This document shows, one piece after another, positions 27,856 through 36,638 of a DNA stretch of 64,000 bases. Position 1 is the first letter of the stretch, and each line of letters starts with the position of its first letter. Below the pieces are notes generated by a model. That model was not told the origin of the DNA. It searched no databases and saw nothing but the letters and a program-made list of their open reading frames with translations. The position numbers and the translations under genes are program-made. Source of the stretch: Alphaproteobacteria bacterium (GTDB lineage: Bacteria; Pseudomonadota; Alphaproteobacteria; Rhodobacterales; Rhodobacteraceae). The stretch is from assembly GCA_030427405.1 (NCBI GenBank), contig JAUHXK010000005.1, positions 1 through 64,000 of the forward strand. Direction: 5' to 3'.

Positions 27856-28362
27856 TCAGAGGCGCCAACGTGCAACCGGACCGGAAACCCCGGCCCACCC
27901 GCCCGGTGCCAGTTCGCGGCCCAGAACACGGTCTGGATTGGTCGGAGGGGGCATGTCCACGCCCTGCAACCGAGAGAACCCGAACCGCGCATAATAAGGC
28001 GCGTCACCGACCAGCAGAACCCGTTTCCAACCCATCGCGCTGCCAACCTCGACCCCCTCATGGATCAGGAAGCCGCCAAGCCCCTCGCCCTGATGCGTCG
28101 GATGCACGGCAACCGGCCCCAGCAAAAGCGCGTCATGTGCGCCCACATGGACTGGCCAAAAGCGGATCGCCCCGGCCAGGATACCCTGGGGATCCCGGGC
28201 CACCAGCGACAGGTCTTGCAGCGGGTCGACCCCGTCGCGCAGCCTGTAGGACGACAGCGCCTCGCGACCCGGTGCAAAGCACAGGTCATAAAGGGCTTCG
28301 ACCTCCCACCAGTCGCCCGGCTGCTCGGGCCTGATCGTGAACTGCTGCACCTGCATCCCCAT
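27856..28362 (-). CDS. GNAT-family N-acetyltransferase (YhbS-like)
   Basis: A 168-residue acetyl-CoA-dependent acetyltransferase. The acetyl-CoA loop is HPTHQGEGLGGFLIHEGVEV at about 87-106, preceded by the beta-4 strand LLLGPVAV, and followed by VLLVGDAPYYARFGFSR, typical of the YhbS type. The substrate is unknown. Divergent from the flavin reductase gene 60 bp away. Confidence 0.88.
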   Translation of the reverse strand: MGMQVQQFTIRPEQPGDWWEVEALYDLCFAPGREALSSYRLRDGVDPLQDLSLVARDPQGILAGAIRFWPVHVGAHDALLLGPVAVHPTHQGEGLGGFLIHEGVEVGSAMGWKRVLLVGDAPYYARFGFSRLQGVDMPPPTNPDRVLGRELAPGGWAGVSGPVARWRL

Positions 28363-28422
28363 TTCATCGCTGGCAATCGCCCTAGCACTTCGCTACGCCT
28401 TGGGCAAACGCATGGAGACCAT

Positions 28423-29028
28423 ATGTTCTATCGCCCCCAAGACGGCCATGGATTGCCGCATAACCCGTTCAATGCAATCATTACCCCCCGCCCGATCGGC
28501 TGGATTTCCTCGCGGGATGCGCATGGGGTCAACAACCTGGCGCCCTATTCGTTCTTCAATGGCGTGGCCTACACACCGCCGCAGGTCATGTTCGCCTCGA
28601 CCGGGACGAAACAGGATCAGGATCGCGGCAAGGACAGCATCGCCAATATCGAAGCAACGGGGGTGTTCTGCGTCAATGTGGTGGCCCATGACCATCGCGA
28701 TGCGATGAATGCAAGTTCCGCCGGGTTGGAAAAGCATGTTGACGAGTTCGAGCATGCCGGATTGACGGCGATTGACTGTGAAACCATAGACTGTGCCCGT
28801 GTCGCTGGGGCCCCGGCGGCGCTGGAATGCAAGCTGACGCAGATCGTGACCCTGCCCGGCGAAGCCAATCGCGTTGTCTTTGGCGAGGTGACCGGCGTGC
28901 ATCTGAACGACGATCACATCAGGGACGGCAAGTTCGACGTCACCTCGTTCAGGCCGCTGGCCCGCCTGGGATACCGCGATTACGCCGTGGTGTCCGAGTT
29001 GTTCAGCCTTACAAGGCCCGATGACTGA
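28423..29028 (+). CDS. Flavin reductase family protein
   Basis: A 201-residue FMN-binding split-barrel protein. The flavin-reductase-like signature is at the N-terminus: [20 protein letters not shown] with [20 protein letters not shown], and it continues [20 protein letters not shown]. Proteins of this type supply reduced flavin to monooxygenases or act alone as reductases. The ATG at 28423 has GGAGACC just upstream. Its TGA overlaps the next ATG by one base, so it is translationally linked to the acetyltransferase downstream. Confidence 0.88.
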   Translation: MFYRPQDGHGLPHNPFNAIITPRPIGWISSRDAHGVNNLAPYSFFNGVAYTPPQVMFASTGTKQDQDRGKDSIANIEATGVFCVNVVAHDHRDAMNASSAGLEKHVDEFEHAGLTAIDCETIDCARVAGAPAALECKLTQIVTLPGEANRVVFGEVTGVHLNDDHIRDGKFDVTSFRPLARLGYRDYAVVSELFSLTRPDD

Positions 29029-29669
29029 TGCCGCTGCCCGATCCCTCGTGCCGCTATCCGATCACCTTGCCGGACGGGACGGCCCATCAGGGCACCGTTT
29101 TTCTGTCCGAGGCCGTCGATCACCCACGCTTTGAGGTCGGGGCGTTCAGCTATGCCTCGGATTTTGATCCGCCCCTGGACTGGGCCGCGCGGCTGGCCCC
29201 CTATCTGTTCCCGTTCTCGCGCGAAAAGCTTGTGCTGGGAAAGTTCTGCCAGATCGCGCATGGGGTGCGGTTCATTACGTCTTCGGCCAATCACGCGATG
29301 GACGGGCTGACCTGTTTTCCGTTTGCGGTGTTCGATCCGGACAACATGTCCGGGTATCAACCCGACACCCGAGACACCCATATCGGGCACGATGTCTGGA
29401 TCGGATATGGCGCAATGATCCTGCCCGGCACGCGGATCGGGACCGGCGCGATCATCGGCGCGGGCGCGGTCGTGCGCGGCACAGTTCCGCCCTATGCCGT
29501 CGTCACCGGCAATCCGGCCGAAGTGCAGCGGTACAGGTTTGACCAGGACATAATCGACAGGCTTCTTGGGCTGCGCTGGTGGGATTGGCCCGCCGAGGTG
29601 ATCGCAACAGCCGAACAGGCGCTGGTTTCTGGGGATATCGCGGCGCTGAAACGCGTTGCGCCAAAATAA
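29028..29669 (+). CDS. CatB/Vat-type hexapeptide acyltransferase
   Basis: A 213-residue left-handed beta-helix acetyltransferase of the xenobiotic (streptogramin/chloramphenicol) acetyltransferase group. It has [20 protein letters not shown] then NHAMDG with the likely catalytic His89, and hexapeptide turns in [20 protein letters not shown]. The related Vat and CatB proteins acetylate antibiotics, but chromosomal copies like this usually have unknown sugar or metabolite substrates, so resistance should not be assumed. Overlaps the flavin reductase stop by one base. Confidence 0.88.
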   Translation: MPLPDPSCRYPITLPDGTAHQGTVFLSEAVDHPRFEVGAFSYASDFDPPLDWAARLAPYLFPFSREKLVLGKFCQIAHGVRFITSSANHAMDGLTCFPFAVFDPDNMSGYQPDTRDTHIGHDVWIGYGAMILPGTRIGTGAIIGAGAVVRGTVPPYAVVTGNPAEVQRYRFDQDIIDRLLGLRWWDWPAEVIATAEQALVSGDIAALKRVAPK

Positions 29670-29694
29670 AAGGCGGCCTGCCTAGCCGCCTTTT
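29668..29694. terminator. Bidirectional terminator
   Basis: AAAAGGCGGC, seven-base loop, GCCGCCTTTT: a perfect ten-bp stem with A- and T-tracts, between the convergent acyltransferase and SulP genes. Confidence 0.9.
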
Positions 29695-29698
29695 CAGT

Positions 29699-31333
29699 TC
29701 AGTGCCCGCCCAGAATTCCGGTGCGGACCGAATAATCCACCGCCAGCGCGTAATCGGGATCGTCATCGCTGTCGACCATCAGGTGACCTGCTTTGGTCAG
29801 CAGCTTGTGACAATCGCGGCTGAGGTGGCGCAGCATGACGCGCTTGCCTGCGGCCTCGTATTTCCCGGCAATATTCTCGATGGCCTGAAGGGCGGATTGG
29901 TCGACGACGCGACTGTCGGCGAAATCAACGATCACGGTCTGCGGATCGTTTGCAACATCGAACAGTTCAACGAAACCTTCGGATGAACCAAAGAACAGCG
30001 GTCCTTTGACCTCGTAAACCTTGGCGCCTTCTTCGGTTTCTGAATCGCGCGTGATTGCGTGGATGCGTTTGGCGTTGTTCCAGGCATAGGCCAGCGCCGA
30101 GACGATCACGCCCACGACAACCGCCACAGCCAGGTCTTCCATCACGGTCACGACCGTTACCAGGACGATGACGAATGCGTCGGTCATGGGGACCTTGCGC
30201 AGGATGTTCAGCGAGTTCCAGGCGAAGGTGCCGATCACCACCATGAACATCACGCCCACAAGAGCGGCCAGCGGGATCTGTTCAATCAGGGGTGAGCCCA
30301 CAAGGATGAAGAGCAGCAGAAACAGCGCCGCCGCGATGCCCGCGATGCGGGTACGGCCGCCGGATTTCACGTTGATCATCGACTGGCCGATCATCGCACA
30401 GCCGCCCATGCCGCCAAAGAAACCGGTAACGACATTGGCGGTGCCTTGCGCGATGCATTCCTGCGAGGCGCCACCGCGTTTGCCGGTGATCTCGCCAACA
30501 AGGTTCAGGGTCAGCAGGGATTCGATCAGGCCGATGGCGGCCAGGATCAGAGCATAGGGCAGGATGATCTCGAAGGTTTCCCAGTTCAGCGGCACCATCG
30601 GGATGTGGAATTTGGGCAAGCCACCCTCGATCGAGGCCAGATCACCAACCCGCGGCACGTCCAGCCCGATGCCAATGACCAGCGCGGCGACGACAACAAT
30701 CCCGGCCAGTGGCGCGGGGATGATGCGGGTGACGCGCGGCATGCCCCAGATCACCGCCATGGTCAGCGCCACAAGGCCCAGCATTGTATAGAGCTGCATG
30801 CCCGAAAGCCATTCGCCCCCGCTCATGCCGTGGCCAGTGTTTTCCATGCTTCCGGGGACCTTGAACTGGCCCATCTGGGCCAGAAAGATCACGATCGCCA
30901 GACCGTTCACAAAGCCCAGCATCACCGGATGCGGCACAAGGCGGATGAACCGGCCCCAATGCATCGCACCGGCAACAATCTGCATGATCCCCATCAGGAC
31001 CACCGTCGCAAACAGGTACTCGACCCCGTGTTGCGCCACCAGCGCCACCATGACCACGGCCAAAGCGCCCGTCGCGCCCGAGATCATGCCAGGGCGACCG
31101 CCGATAAGCGCCGTGATCAGACCGACCAGGAACGCGGCGTATAGCCCGACCAGCGGGTGCACCCCGGCCACAAAGGCAAAGGCCACCGCTTCGGGCACCA
31201 GGGCCAGGGCGACGGTCAGGCCCGACAGCAGCTCGATCCGCAGACGCGAGGCGGTCAGCCCCTCGTCCGGCATCCAGCGCAGATCGGGTATGGCTAGGCG
31301 TTTGGCAAAACTTGCCAGCAAGGCTCGGGGCAT
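29699..31333 (-). CDS. SulP family inorganic anion transporter with STAS domain
   Basis: A 544-residue inner-membrane carrier. The N-terminal sulfate-transporter part has about twelve helices, with LVPEAVAFAFVAGVHPLVGL at 45-64 and GEITGKRGGASQECIAQGTA near 275-294, and a C-terminal STAS domain (about 420-525) ends the protein. SulP members carry sulfate, bicarbonate or molybdate; the relation to BicA-type bicarbonate carriers is plausible in a marine bacterium but not proved by sequence. Single-gene unit, divergent from mtnP. Confidence 0.92.
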   Translation of the reverse strand: MPRALLASFAKRLAIPDLRWMPDEGLTASRLRIELLSGLTVALALVPEAVAFAFVAGVHPLVGLYAAFLVGLITALIGGRPGMISGATGALAVVMVALVAQHGVEYLFATVVLMGIMQIVAGAMHWGRFIRLVPHPVMLGFVNGLAIVIFLAQMGQFKVPGSMENTGHGMSGGEWLSGMQLYTMLGLVALTMAVIWGMPRVTRIIPAPLAGIVVVAALVIGIGLDVPRVGDLASIEGGLPKFHIPMVPLNWETFEIILPYALILAAIGLIESLLTLNLVGEITGKRGGASQECIAQGTANVVTGFFGGMGGCAMIGQSMINVKSGGRTRIAGIAAALFLLLFILVGSPLIEQIPLAALVGVMFMVVIGTFAWNSLNILRKVPMTDAFVIVLVTVVTVMEDLAVAVVVGVIVSALAYAWNNAKRIHAITRDSETEEGAKVYEVKGPLFFGSSEGFVELFDVANDPQTVIVDFADSRVVDQSALQAIENIAGKYEAAGKRVMLRHLSRDCHKLLTKAGHLMVDSDDDPDYALAVDYSVRTGILGGH

Positions 31334-31551
31334 TGGACGTCCTGTCGGTCAGATATGTTCGCGCGAAAGGGGCCTTCTAGCGGTCAAACCGTCCGCGAGG
31401 TACAGCGCCAACCGGGAACCTGATATGCGCCACACGCATACCTTGTGACCACAGGGCAAGGGATCGATACACAAACCGTTGAACCCACTTGTCAAATACC
31501 GCCGTGGCCCGCAGAAATCGGACAACAGGAACAAGCACCGGAGAGCCGCTC

Positions 31552-32424
31552 GTGACCCAAACAAAAATCGCCGTTATCGGAGGATCGGGCATATATGACA
31601 TTGACGGTCTGGAAAATGCTGAATGGGTTTCGGTGGACACACCTTGGGGCGATCCTTCGGATCAGGTTTTGACCGGATCGCTGGACGGCGTTGAAATGGC
31701 GTTTCTGCCGCGCCACGGGCGCGGCCATGTGCATTCGCCGACCGAGGTCCCCTATCGCGCCAACATAGACGCGTTGAAACGGTTGGGCGTGACGGATGTG
31801 ATCTCGGTTTCGGCCTGCGGATCGTTCCGGGAACAGATGGCGCCGGGTGATTTCGTAGTCGTCGATCAGTTCATCGACCGGACATTCGCCCGCGAAAAAA
31901 GCTTTTTCGGAACCGGATGCGTGGCGCATGTCAGCGTCGCCCACCCCACCTGCCCGCGCCTGTCGGACGCCTGTGAAACGGCAGGCAAGGCCGCGGGCAT
32001 TACCATCCATCGCGGCGGCACCTACCTGGCGATGGAGGGGCCGCAGTTTTCCTCGCTGGCGGAATCCAAGATGTACCGCGAGCAATGGGGCTGTGACGTG
32101 ATCGGCATGACCAACATGCCCGAGGCGAAATTGGCCCGCGAGGCCGAGCTTTGCTATGCCTCAATTGCCATGGTCACCGATTACGACAGCTGGCACCCCG
32201 ATCACGGAGAGGTTGATGTGACCGCCATCATCGCCACGCTGACCGGCAACGCGGAAAAAGGCCGGGCGTTGGTCAAGGGCCTGCCCGCCTTGTTGGGCAC
32301 GGATCGCGCGCCCTGCCCGCATGGCTGCGACCGCGCGTTGGAATACGCCATCCTGACCGCACCGGAAAAACGCGATCCGGCCCTGTTGGCCAAGCTTGAT
32401 GCAGTGGCGGGGCGAATCCTCTGA
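31552..32424 (+). CDS. mtnP: S-methyl-5'-thioadenosine phosphorylase
   Basis: Splits methylthioadenosine, the by-product of polyamine and homoserine-lactone synthesis, with phosphate into adenine and methylthioribose-1-phosphate. The 290-residue protein has the phosphate-binding IGGSGIYDIDGL, PRHGRGHVHSPTEVPYRANI, the purine-site MEGPQFSSLAESKMYR and MVTDYDSWH. A GTG at 31552 is chosen as start because GGAGAG lies seven bases upstream and MTQTKIAVIGGSG is the usual family start; an ATG 21 codons earlier would add a basic leader. The adenine product can be used by apt, 1.2 kb downstream on the same strand. Confidence 0.94.
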   Translation: MTQTKIAVIGGSGIYDIDGLENAEWVSVDTPWGDPSDQVLTGSLDGVEMAFLPRHGRGHVHSPTEVPYRANIDALKRLGVTDVISVSACGSFREQMAPGDFVVVDQFIDRTFAREKSFFGTGCVAHVSVAHPTCPRLSDACETAGKAAGITIHRGGTYLAMEGPQFSSLAESKMYREQWGCDVIGMTNMPEAKLAREAELCYASIAMVTDYDSWHPDHGEVDVTAIIATLTGNAEKGRALVKGLPALLGTDRAPCPHGCDRALEYAILTAPEKRDPALLAKLDAVAGRIL

Positions 32425-32493
32425 ACACCTCGAAAACGGCTTGACCTGGGCGTCCAACCGGGGCTTGCTGCCGCAAAGTGACAGGAGAGCGCG

Positions 32494-33123
32494 ATGGAAC
32501 TGAACCTTTGGCTGGCCTTTGTTGCGGCATCCACTGCGTTGCTGCTTATCCCCGGCCCTACCGTTCTTTTGGTGCTGAGCTATGCGCTTTCAAAAGGCCG
32601 CAGCGTTGCGGTTGCGTCTGCGTCCGGGGTCGCGCTGGGGGACCTGGTCGCGATGACCGCATCGCTTTTGGGCCTGGGGGCGCTGGTCCTGGCGTCGGCC
32701 ACGATCTTTTCCGTTCTCAAATGGGTTGGCGCAGCCTATCTGGTCTGGCTGGGGATCAAGCTTCTGCGCAGCGCACCGTCAAGCGGTCTTGATACCGTCG
32801 CGACCAGCCGCAGCGTCACTGCCCGCAGCGTTTTCGGCCATGCCGCGGCCGTGACAGCCCTGAACCCGAAATCCATCGCGTTTTTCGTCGCCTTCGTTCC
32901 GCAGTTTCTGCGCCCGCACGACCCGCTGGGGCCGCAATTTGCCGTTCTCATCGCAACTTTCGTCGGATTGGCCTGGCTGAACGCGCTGGCCTATGCCTTG
33001 CTTGCCGACCGCTTGCGTCAGACAATTGGCCGCCCTGCGGTGATAACGGCGCTGACCCGTTGCGGTGGAGTGACGCTGGTTGGAATGGGCGTCGCAACCG
33101 CGATCCTGCGCCGCCCGGCCTGA
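32494..33123 (+). CDS. LysE/RhtB-family amino-acid exporter
   Basis: A 209-residue inner-membrane protein with six helices and the RhtB-type N-terminus LWLAFVAASTALLLIPGPTV, the signature helix GVALGDLVAMTASLLGLGAL and NPKSIAFFVAFVPQF. Members export homoserine, threonine, lysine or related compounds. AGGAGAG precedes the ATG. Lies between mtnP and apt on the same strand, 69 bp after mtnP, so possibly cotranscribed with mtnP. Confidence 0.9.
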   Translation: MELNLWLAFVAASTALLLIPGPTVLLVLSYALSKGRSVAVASASGVALGDLVAMTASLLGLGALVLASATIFSVLKWVGAAYLVWLGIKLLRSAPSSGLDTVATSRSVTARSVFGHAAAVTALNPKSIAFFVAFVPQFLRPHDPLGPQFAVLIATFVGLAWLNALAYALLADRLRQTIGRPAVITALTRCGGVTLVGMGVATAILRRPA

Positions 33124-33150
33124 TCGCGCCGCACTTGCACAACCAGCATA

Positions 33151-33324
33151 TCAGCTGTCGGCGTTTTCTTTCATGAACTGACGAATAAAGCGCCGGATTT
33201 CGCGCGCGGCCGATGTGTCTAGTTCCTTGCACAGCTCGACAAAAGCATCGCGCTCGTCCTTGTCCAGGCGCAAGACCAACTGGCTGTTTTTCTTGGTGGA
33301 ACCCTTGCCGTCTTTTTTCGCCAC
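33151..33324 (-). CDS. Small ribbon-helix-helix-like protein
   Basis: A 57-residue basic protein: a Lys-rich start (VAKKDGKGSTKKNSQ) and a segment QLVLRLDKDERDAFVELCKE then LDTSAAREIRRFIRQFM that fits a beta strand and two helices of an RHH (CopG/Arc-type) DNA-binding domain. GTG at 33324 is preferred as start because the homologous region begins here; an ATG 27 codons upstream (33405) adds an odd Tyr/Ile-rich leader from AT-rich promoter sequence. It could be a transcriptional regulator or an orphan antitoxin; no toxin gene is recognised next to it, although an uncharacterised 50-residue ORF lies divergently. Confidence 0.65.
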   Translation of the reverse strand: MAKKDGKGSTKKNSQLVLRLDKDERDAFVELCKELDTSAAREIRRFIRQFMKENADS

Positions 33325-33431
33325 GCGCCCAAACCCTATCCGCTTCTTGATTCCATTCGCGATGCATTGTATATACATAGCATAGAGGTTGTAGATATTG
33401 GGCACCTAACAATAAAAAATGGAGTTTGGCA
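33325..33431. promoter_or_regulatory. AT-rich divergent promoter region
   Basis: The 107 bp between the RHH-like gene and the small plus-strand ORF are markedly AT-rich compared with the surroundings, with GTATATAC and TAACAATAAAAAAT stretches that can supply -10 elements in both directions. No defined operator recognised. Confidence 0.4.
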
Positions 33432-33584
33432 ATGAATCTCAATGTCGCTCAGGTATTTCTTTTGCAAGATCAACGCAATTGGCGAAAGCCGCACCTGTCC
33501 TGGCTGCCGGCCGCACTGTACCGGTATTATGGTCTTTCTAATGTGATGTCCAAGCACCGCAGCGGACCCCATTCGGGAAACTGA
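33432..33584 (+). CDS. Possible small protein (50 aa), unknown
   Basis: A short frame beginning MNLNVAQVFLLQDQRNWRKP and rich in Tyr, Trp and His in its middle (SWLPAALYRYYGLSNVMS). TGGAGTTTGGCA before the ATG offers a ribosome site. It is divergent from the RHH-like gene across an AT-rich promoter region. No recognised family and too short to judge by codon use; could be real or chance. Confidence 0.3.
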   Translation: MNLNVAQVFLLQDQRNWRKPHLSWLPAALYRYYGLSNVMSKHRSGPHSGN

Positions 33585-33646
33585 CCTTGCATGACAGACC
33601 GTGATGGGCCAAATACCCGCGTGTTTTGACGCAAAAGGGTTGGCGC

Positions 33647-34186
33647 ATGTCCAAAAGCAAGTCAGTCAAGGACTATATCCGCACAATTGTCGACTTTCCC
33701 CACGAAGGTATCATGTTCAGGGATGTCACAACCCTGTTCGCTGACCCGCGCGGGTTCCGCATGGCCATCGACCAGATGCTGCACCCCTATGCCGGAGAAC
33801 GGATCGACAAGGTTGTCGGTCTTGAGGCCCGCGGCTTTATCCTGGGCGGTGCAATCGCGCATCAACTCAGCGTAGGATTTGTTCCGATCCGCAAAAAGGG
33901 CAAGCTGCCCGGCACCACCATAAGCCAGGATTACAAGCTGGAATATGGCGAGGCGATTGTCGAAATTCACGACGACGCCATTCAACCCGGCGAAAAGATC
34001 CTGGTCGTGGACGACCTGCTTGCAACCGGCGGAACAGCGGCGGCCGGGATCAAGCTGATCGAACGTCTTGGCGGCGAGATCGTGTCCTGCTCATTCATCA
34101 TAGACCTGCCCGACCTGGGCGGGCGAAAAGTCCTGGAAGACCTTGGCATGGATGTGCAAGTCCTGTGCGCGTTCGAAGGGCTGTGA
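33647..34186 (+). CDS. apt: Adenine phosphoribosyltransferase
   Basis: Converts adenine and PRPP into AMP, the main adenine salvage step. The 179-residue protein has the PRPP-binding motif [13 protein letters not shown] at 118-130, the [15 protein letters not shown]-terminal signature and [13 protein letters not shown]. The ATG at 33647 has AAGGGT nine bases upstream and gives the standard family start. With mtnP nearby it makes a methylthioadenosine to AMP route. Confidence 0.96.
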   Translation: MSKSKSVKDYIRTIVDFPHEGIMFRDVTTLFADPRGFRMAIDQMLHPYAGERIDKVVGLEARGFILGGAIAHQLSVGFVPIRKKGKLPGTTISQDYKLEYGEAIVEIHDDAIQPGEKILVVDDLLATGGTAAAGIKLIERLGGEIVSCSFIIDLPDLGGRKVLEDLGMDVQVLCAFEGL

Positions 34187-34232
34187 CCGGCACAAACGGC
34201 CATCGCTCCTGAGCGGCGGCCCGTTGCGTGGA

Positions 34233-35660
34233 TCAATCCTGCGCCCCGGACGCAAGAACAGCGCCCGGGTTCATGATCCCGCTCGGATCAAGCGCCGCCT
34301 TGATCGCCCGCATGGCCTTCAGCTTGGCCGGATCACCATATCGCATCAGATCACCGGTTTTCAGCCGGCCAATCCCATGCTCGGCCGAGATTGACCCGTC
34401 GAATTCCTGAACAAGGTCATGAACGGCGCGTTTGATCCCGGCGCGGTCCCCGTCGAATGCGCTCCGGTCCCGACCCTGCGGCGGAAAGATGTTATAGTGC
34501 AGGTTCCCGTCGCCCAGATGGCCAAAACAGTTGATACGAAAGGCCCCAAGCGTTTCGATAACCTCTGCCCCGCGCCGAACGAAATCGGGGATTGCCGAGA
34601 TCGGAACCGAAATATCGTGGCTTGAGATTGACCCGATCAGGCGGTTTGCCTCGGGAATACGCTCGCGCACGGCCCATAGCTCGGCGCGCTGTGCGTTGTT
34701 TTGCGCAATCACGCCGTCACTGATCAAACCCTTTGGCGCGGCGGCCTGAAACAACGCCTCCAGCGCCGCAACCGGGTCGCGGCCCGCCGGCAGGCCAAGC
34801 TCCACCAATACGCACCATTCAGGGGTCACGGCAAAGGGTTGGCGCAATTCCGGCAGGGTTTCGGCCAGGAAATCGAACCCCTGCCGGTGGATCAGTTCAA
34901 AGGCGCTGACATCATTGCCGACCTGGTCGCGCGCCAGGGCCAACAGATCAATCGCATCCTGGACCGAGCGCACCTGGAACATTGCCGTCGCAACGCCCGC
35001 CGGTCTGGGAAACAGCTTCAGCGCAGCGGCCGTGATGACGCCAAGCGTTCCTTCGGCGCCGATCAGCAGGTTTCGCAGGTCATAGCCTGTGTTATCCTTG
35101 CGCAGCCGCGTAAGCCCGTGCCAGATCTCGCCTGTCGGCAGAACCGCCTCCAACCCAAGGCACAGATCGCGCGCATTGCCATAGCGCAGGACATTGACGC
35201 CACCGGCATTGGTGGACAGGTTGCCCCCAATCCTGCAGGACCCTTCCGCCGCCAGCGACAGCGGGAACAGGCGACCCGCCGCATCCGCTGCGGCCTGCAC
35301 GTTCGACAAGATCGCGCCTGCTTCGGCCACCAGAACGTTTTCGGCCGGCAGAACCTTTCGGATGGCCGTCATACGCTCAAGCGAGATCACCAGAGGCGCA
35401 GGGCCGGTCGGCATGACCTGCCCCGCAACCAGCCCCGTGCCACCGCCATAGGGGACAACCGGCACCCGCGCATCCAACGCAAGCCGAACCAAACCCGCAA
35501 CCTGCTCAACGGTGCGGGGCAGCGCAAGCAAGCCCGCGCACCCCTGGAACCGCCCGCGCGGTTCTTCCAGGTATCGCGGCTCGACCGGGCGCAGCACCGC
35601 GTCACCCAACTGGGCGCGTATACGTTGGGCCAGGCTTTCGTCGGCGGAATTCAATGTCAT
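34233..35660 (-). CDS. FAD-linked 2-hydroxyacid oxidase/dehydrogenase (GlcD/D-lactate type)
   Basis: A 475-residue flavoprotein of the VAO/PCMH family. The FAD-binding segment VVPYGGGTGLVAGQV and SLAAEGSCRIGGNLSTNAGG (ADP-binding loop) are clear in the first 160 residues, and the C-terminal FAD-oxidase domain ends FDGSISAEHGIGRLKTGDLM with the conserved His. It oxidises a D-2-hydroxy acid such as D-lactate or glycolate and gives electrons to quinone or a partner protein. No glcE/glcF neighbours, so a stand-alone D-lactate dehydrogenase is more likely than glycolate oxidase. The ATG at 35660 has GGACAGG upstream. Confidence 0.9.
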   Translation of the reverse strand: MTLNSADESLAQRIRAQLGDAVLRPVEPRYLEEPRGRFQGCAGLLALPRTVEQVAGLVRLALDARVPVVPYGGGTGLVAGQVMPTGPAPLVISLERMTAIRKVLPAENVLVAEAGAILSNVQAAADAAGRLFPLSLAAEGSCRIGGNLSTNAGGVNVLRYGNARDLCLGLEAVLPTGEIWHGLTRLRKDNTGYDLRNLLIGAEGTLGVITAAALKLFPRPAGVATAMFQVRSVQDAIDLLALARDQVGNDVSAFELIHRQGFDFLAETLPELRQPFAVTPEWCVLVELGLPAGRDPVAALEALFQAAAPKGLISDGVIAQNNAQRAELWAVRERIPEANRLIGSISSHDISVPISAIPDFVRRGAEVIETLGAFRINCFGHLGDGNLHYNIFPPQGRDRSAFDGDRAGIKRAVHDLVQEFDGSISAEHGIGRLKTGDLMRYGDPAKLKAMRAIKAALDPSGIMNPGAVLASGAQD

Positions 35661-35699
35661 GGCCCTGTCCTTGCCCAAGCGGCGCCCTGCCGGTGCGTC

Positions 35700-36518
35700 C
35701 TATTCCTGTTCGATCAGGTATTGCGGCTCAAGCACGTAAACCGTCGGACGGGATGGCAGGCTGCGCAACGACACCTCCATTTCCGACCCGCCATCGCGAA
35801 CCACCGGAAAATCATCCCGGATGCCAGCCAGGAACCGATCCAGCGAATACCCCGAAAACCAATGCATAGGAATGATGACCGAACTCTTCAACCGCCGCAG
35901 CACGGCGATCATATCCGGCAAAGGCATTGTCGTTCCTCCGTCGACGGCCGCCATCACCACGTCCAGCCGCCCAAGCGCCGCAAATTGCGCGTCCGAGGGA
36001 ACATGGTGCAGATGCCCAAGATGGCCGATACACAGCCCTTCGACCTCGAACACGAAAATCGAGTTGCCCCGCTCCTCGACACCGCCATAGGCCGAACGGA
36101 TATCGGTCGAGACGTTCCGGATCAGCATTTCGCCCAGGTCCAGATGATGCTCGACCCCCTGGCCGAATTCCCCCCAGCCCGGCAAAACATGCGGGATCGC
36201 GGGATCGGGATGCGCTGTCCAATGCGTCGAATGCGCATGGTTCATCGTTACCACATCCGGAATCAGGTCCGCAGCACCGATAAACCCGGTGTAATCCGTG
36301 ACCACATTCAACCCGCCATGGGTCTGAATTAGAAACGAGGCATGCGCGACATAGCTGATGCGCACGGAATACTTCGCAACAGGGTCCTGCCAGGCCGCCT
36401 TGTACAGGAATTCAACGCCCGGTGCGGATTCGGCGATGGCGACACAATGGCTGGCCCGCCGCTCTTGCGCAGCAGCGCCACCCGAAACCATCATCAATGC
36501 CGCAACCACCCAGCGCAT
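35700..36518 (-). CDS. Secreted metallo-beta-lactamase-fold hydrolase-like protein
   Basis: A 272-residue protein with a signal peptide (MRWVVAALMMVSGGAAAQE) and a UlaG/UPF0173-like MBL fold. The metal region reads MNHAHSTHWTAHPD, where the classical HxHxDH motif has Thr in place of Asp; other ligands may be GHLGHLHHVPSDAQ and PMHWFSGYSL. The start at 36518 is used because it places the signal peptide at the N-terminus; the longer frame would need a TTG start. Probably periplasmic; substrate unknown and activity uncertain given the altered motif. Confidence 0.75.
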   Translation of the reverse strand: MRWVVAALMMVSGGAAAQERRASHCVAIAESAPGVEFLYKAAWQDPVAKYSVRISYVAHASFLIQTHGGLNVVTDYTGFIGAADLIPDVVTMNHAHSTHWTAHPDPAIPHVLPGWGEFGQGVEHHLDLGEMLIRNVSTDIRSAYGGVEERGNSIFVFEVEGLCIGHLGHLHHVPSDAQFAALGRLDVVMAAVDGGTTMPLPDMIAVLRRLKSSVIIPMHWFSGYSLDRFLAGIRDDFPVVRDGGSEMEVSLRSLPSRPTVYVLEPQYLIEQE

Positions 36519-36560
36519 GCGCAGAGTGTAGCGCAACTCTCGCTCAAGTCATGCCCCTTG

Positions 36561-36587
36561 TTCACCTGGCTTCAAATATCCCTGGGG
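36561..36587 (-). repeat. Dispersed element core, copy 4 (minus strand)
   Basis: On the minus strand CCCCAGGGATATTTGAAGCC then AGGTGAA, matching the element core (G-ATATTT, spacer, AGGTGAA). It faces copy 5 across a GC-rich centre, giving an inverted pair in the gap between the GNAT and MBL-like genes. Confidence 0.6.
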
Positions 36588-36606
36588 AGGCGCGGCTTGC
36601 CGCGGC

Positions 36607-36638
36607 GGGGGCAGAGCCCCCGAATACTGGCCCGATCA
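36607..36638 (+). repeat. Dispersed element, degenerate copy 5, overlapping a stop codon
   Basis: GGGGGC-AGA-GCCCCC hairpin followed by GAATACTGGCCCGATCA, a degenerate form of the core. The last bases include the stop codon of the GNAT gene, in the same stop-core-hairpin order seen after argD and valS. Confidence 0.55.

Noticed and set aside
29028-29669. CatB/Vat-like gene as an antibiotic resistance gene
   Set aside because: The fold is shared by many metabolite acetyltransferases and the gene is coupled to a flavin reductase in a core-genome setting, with no mobile DNA nearby.
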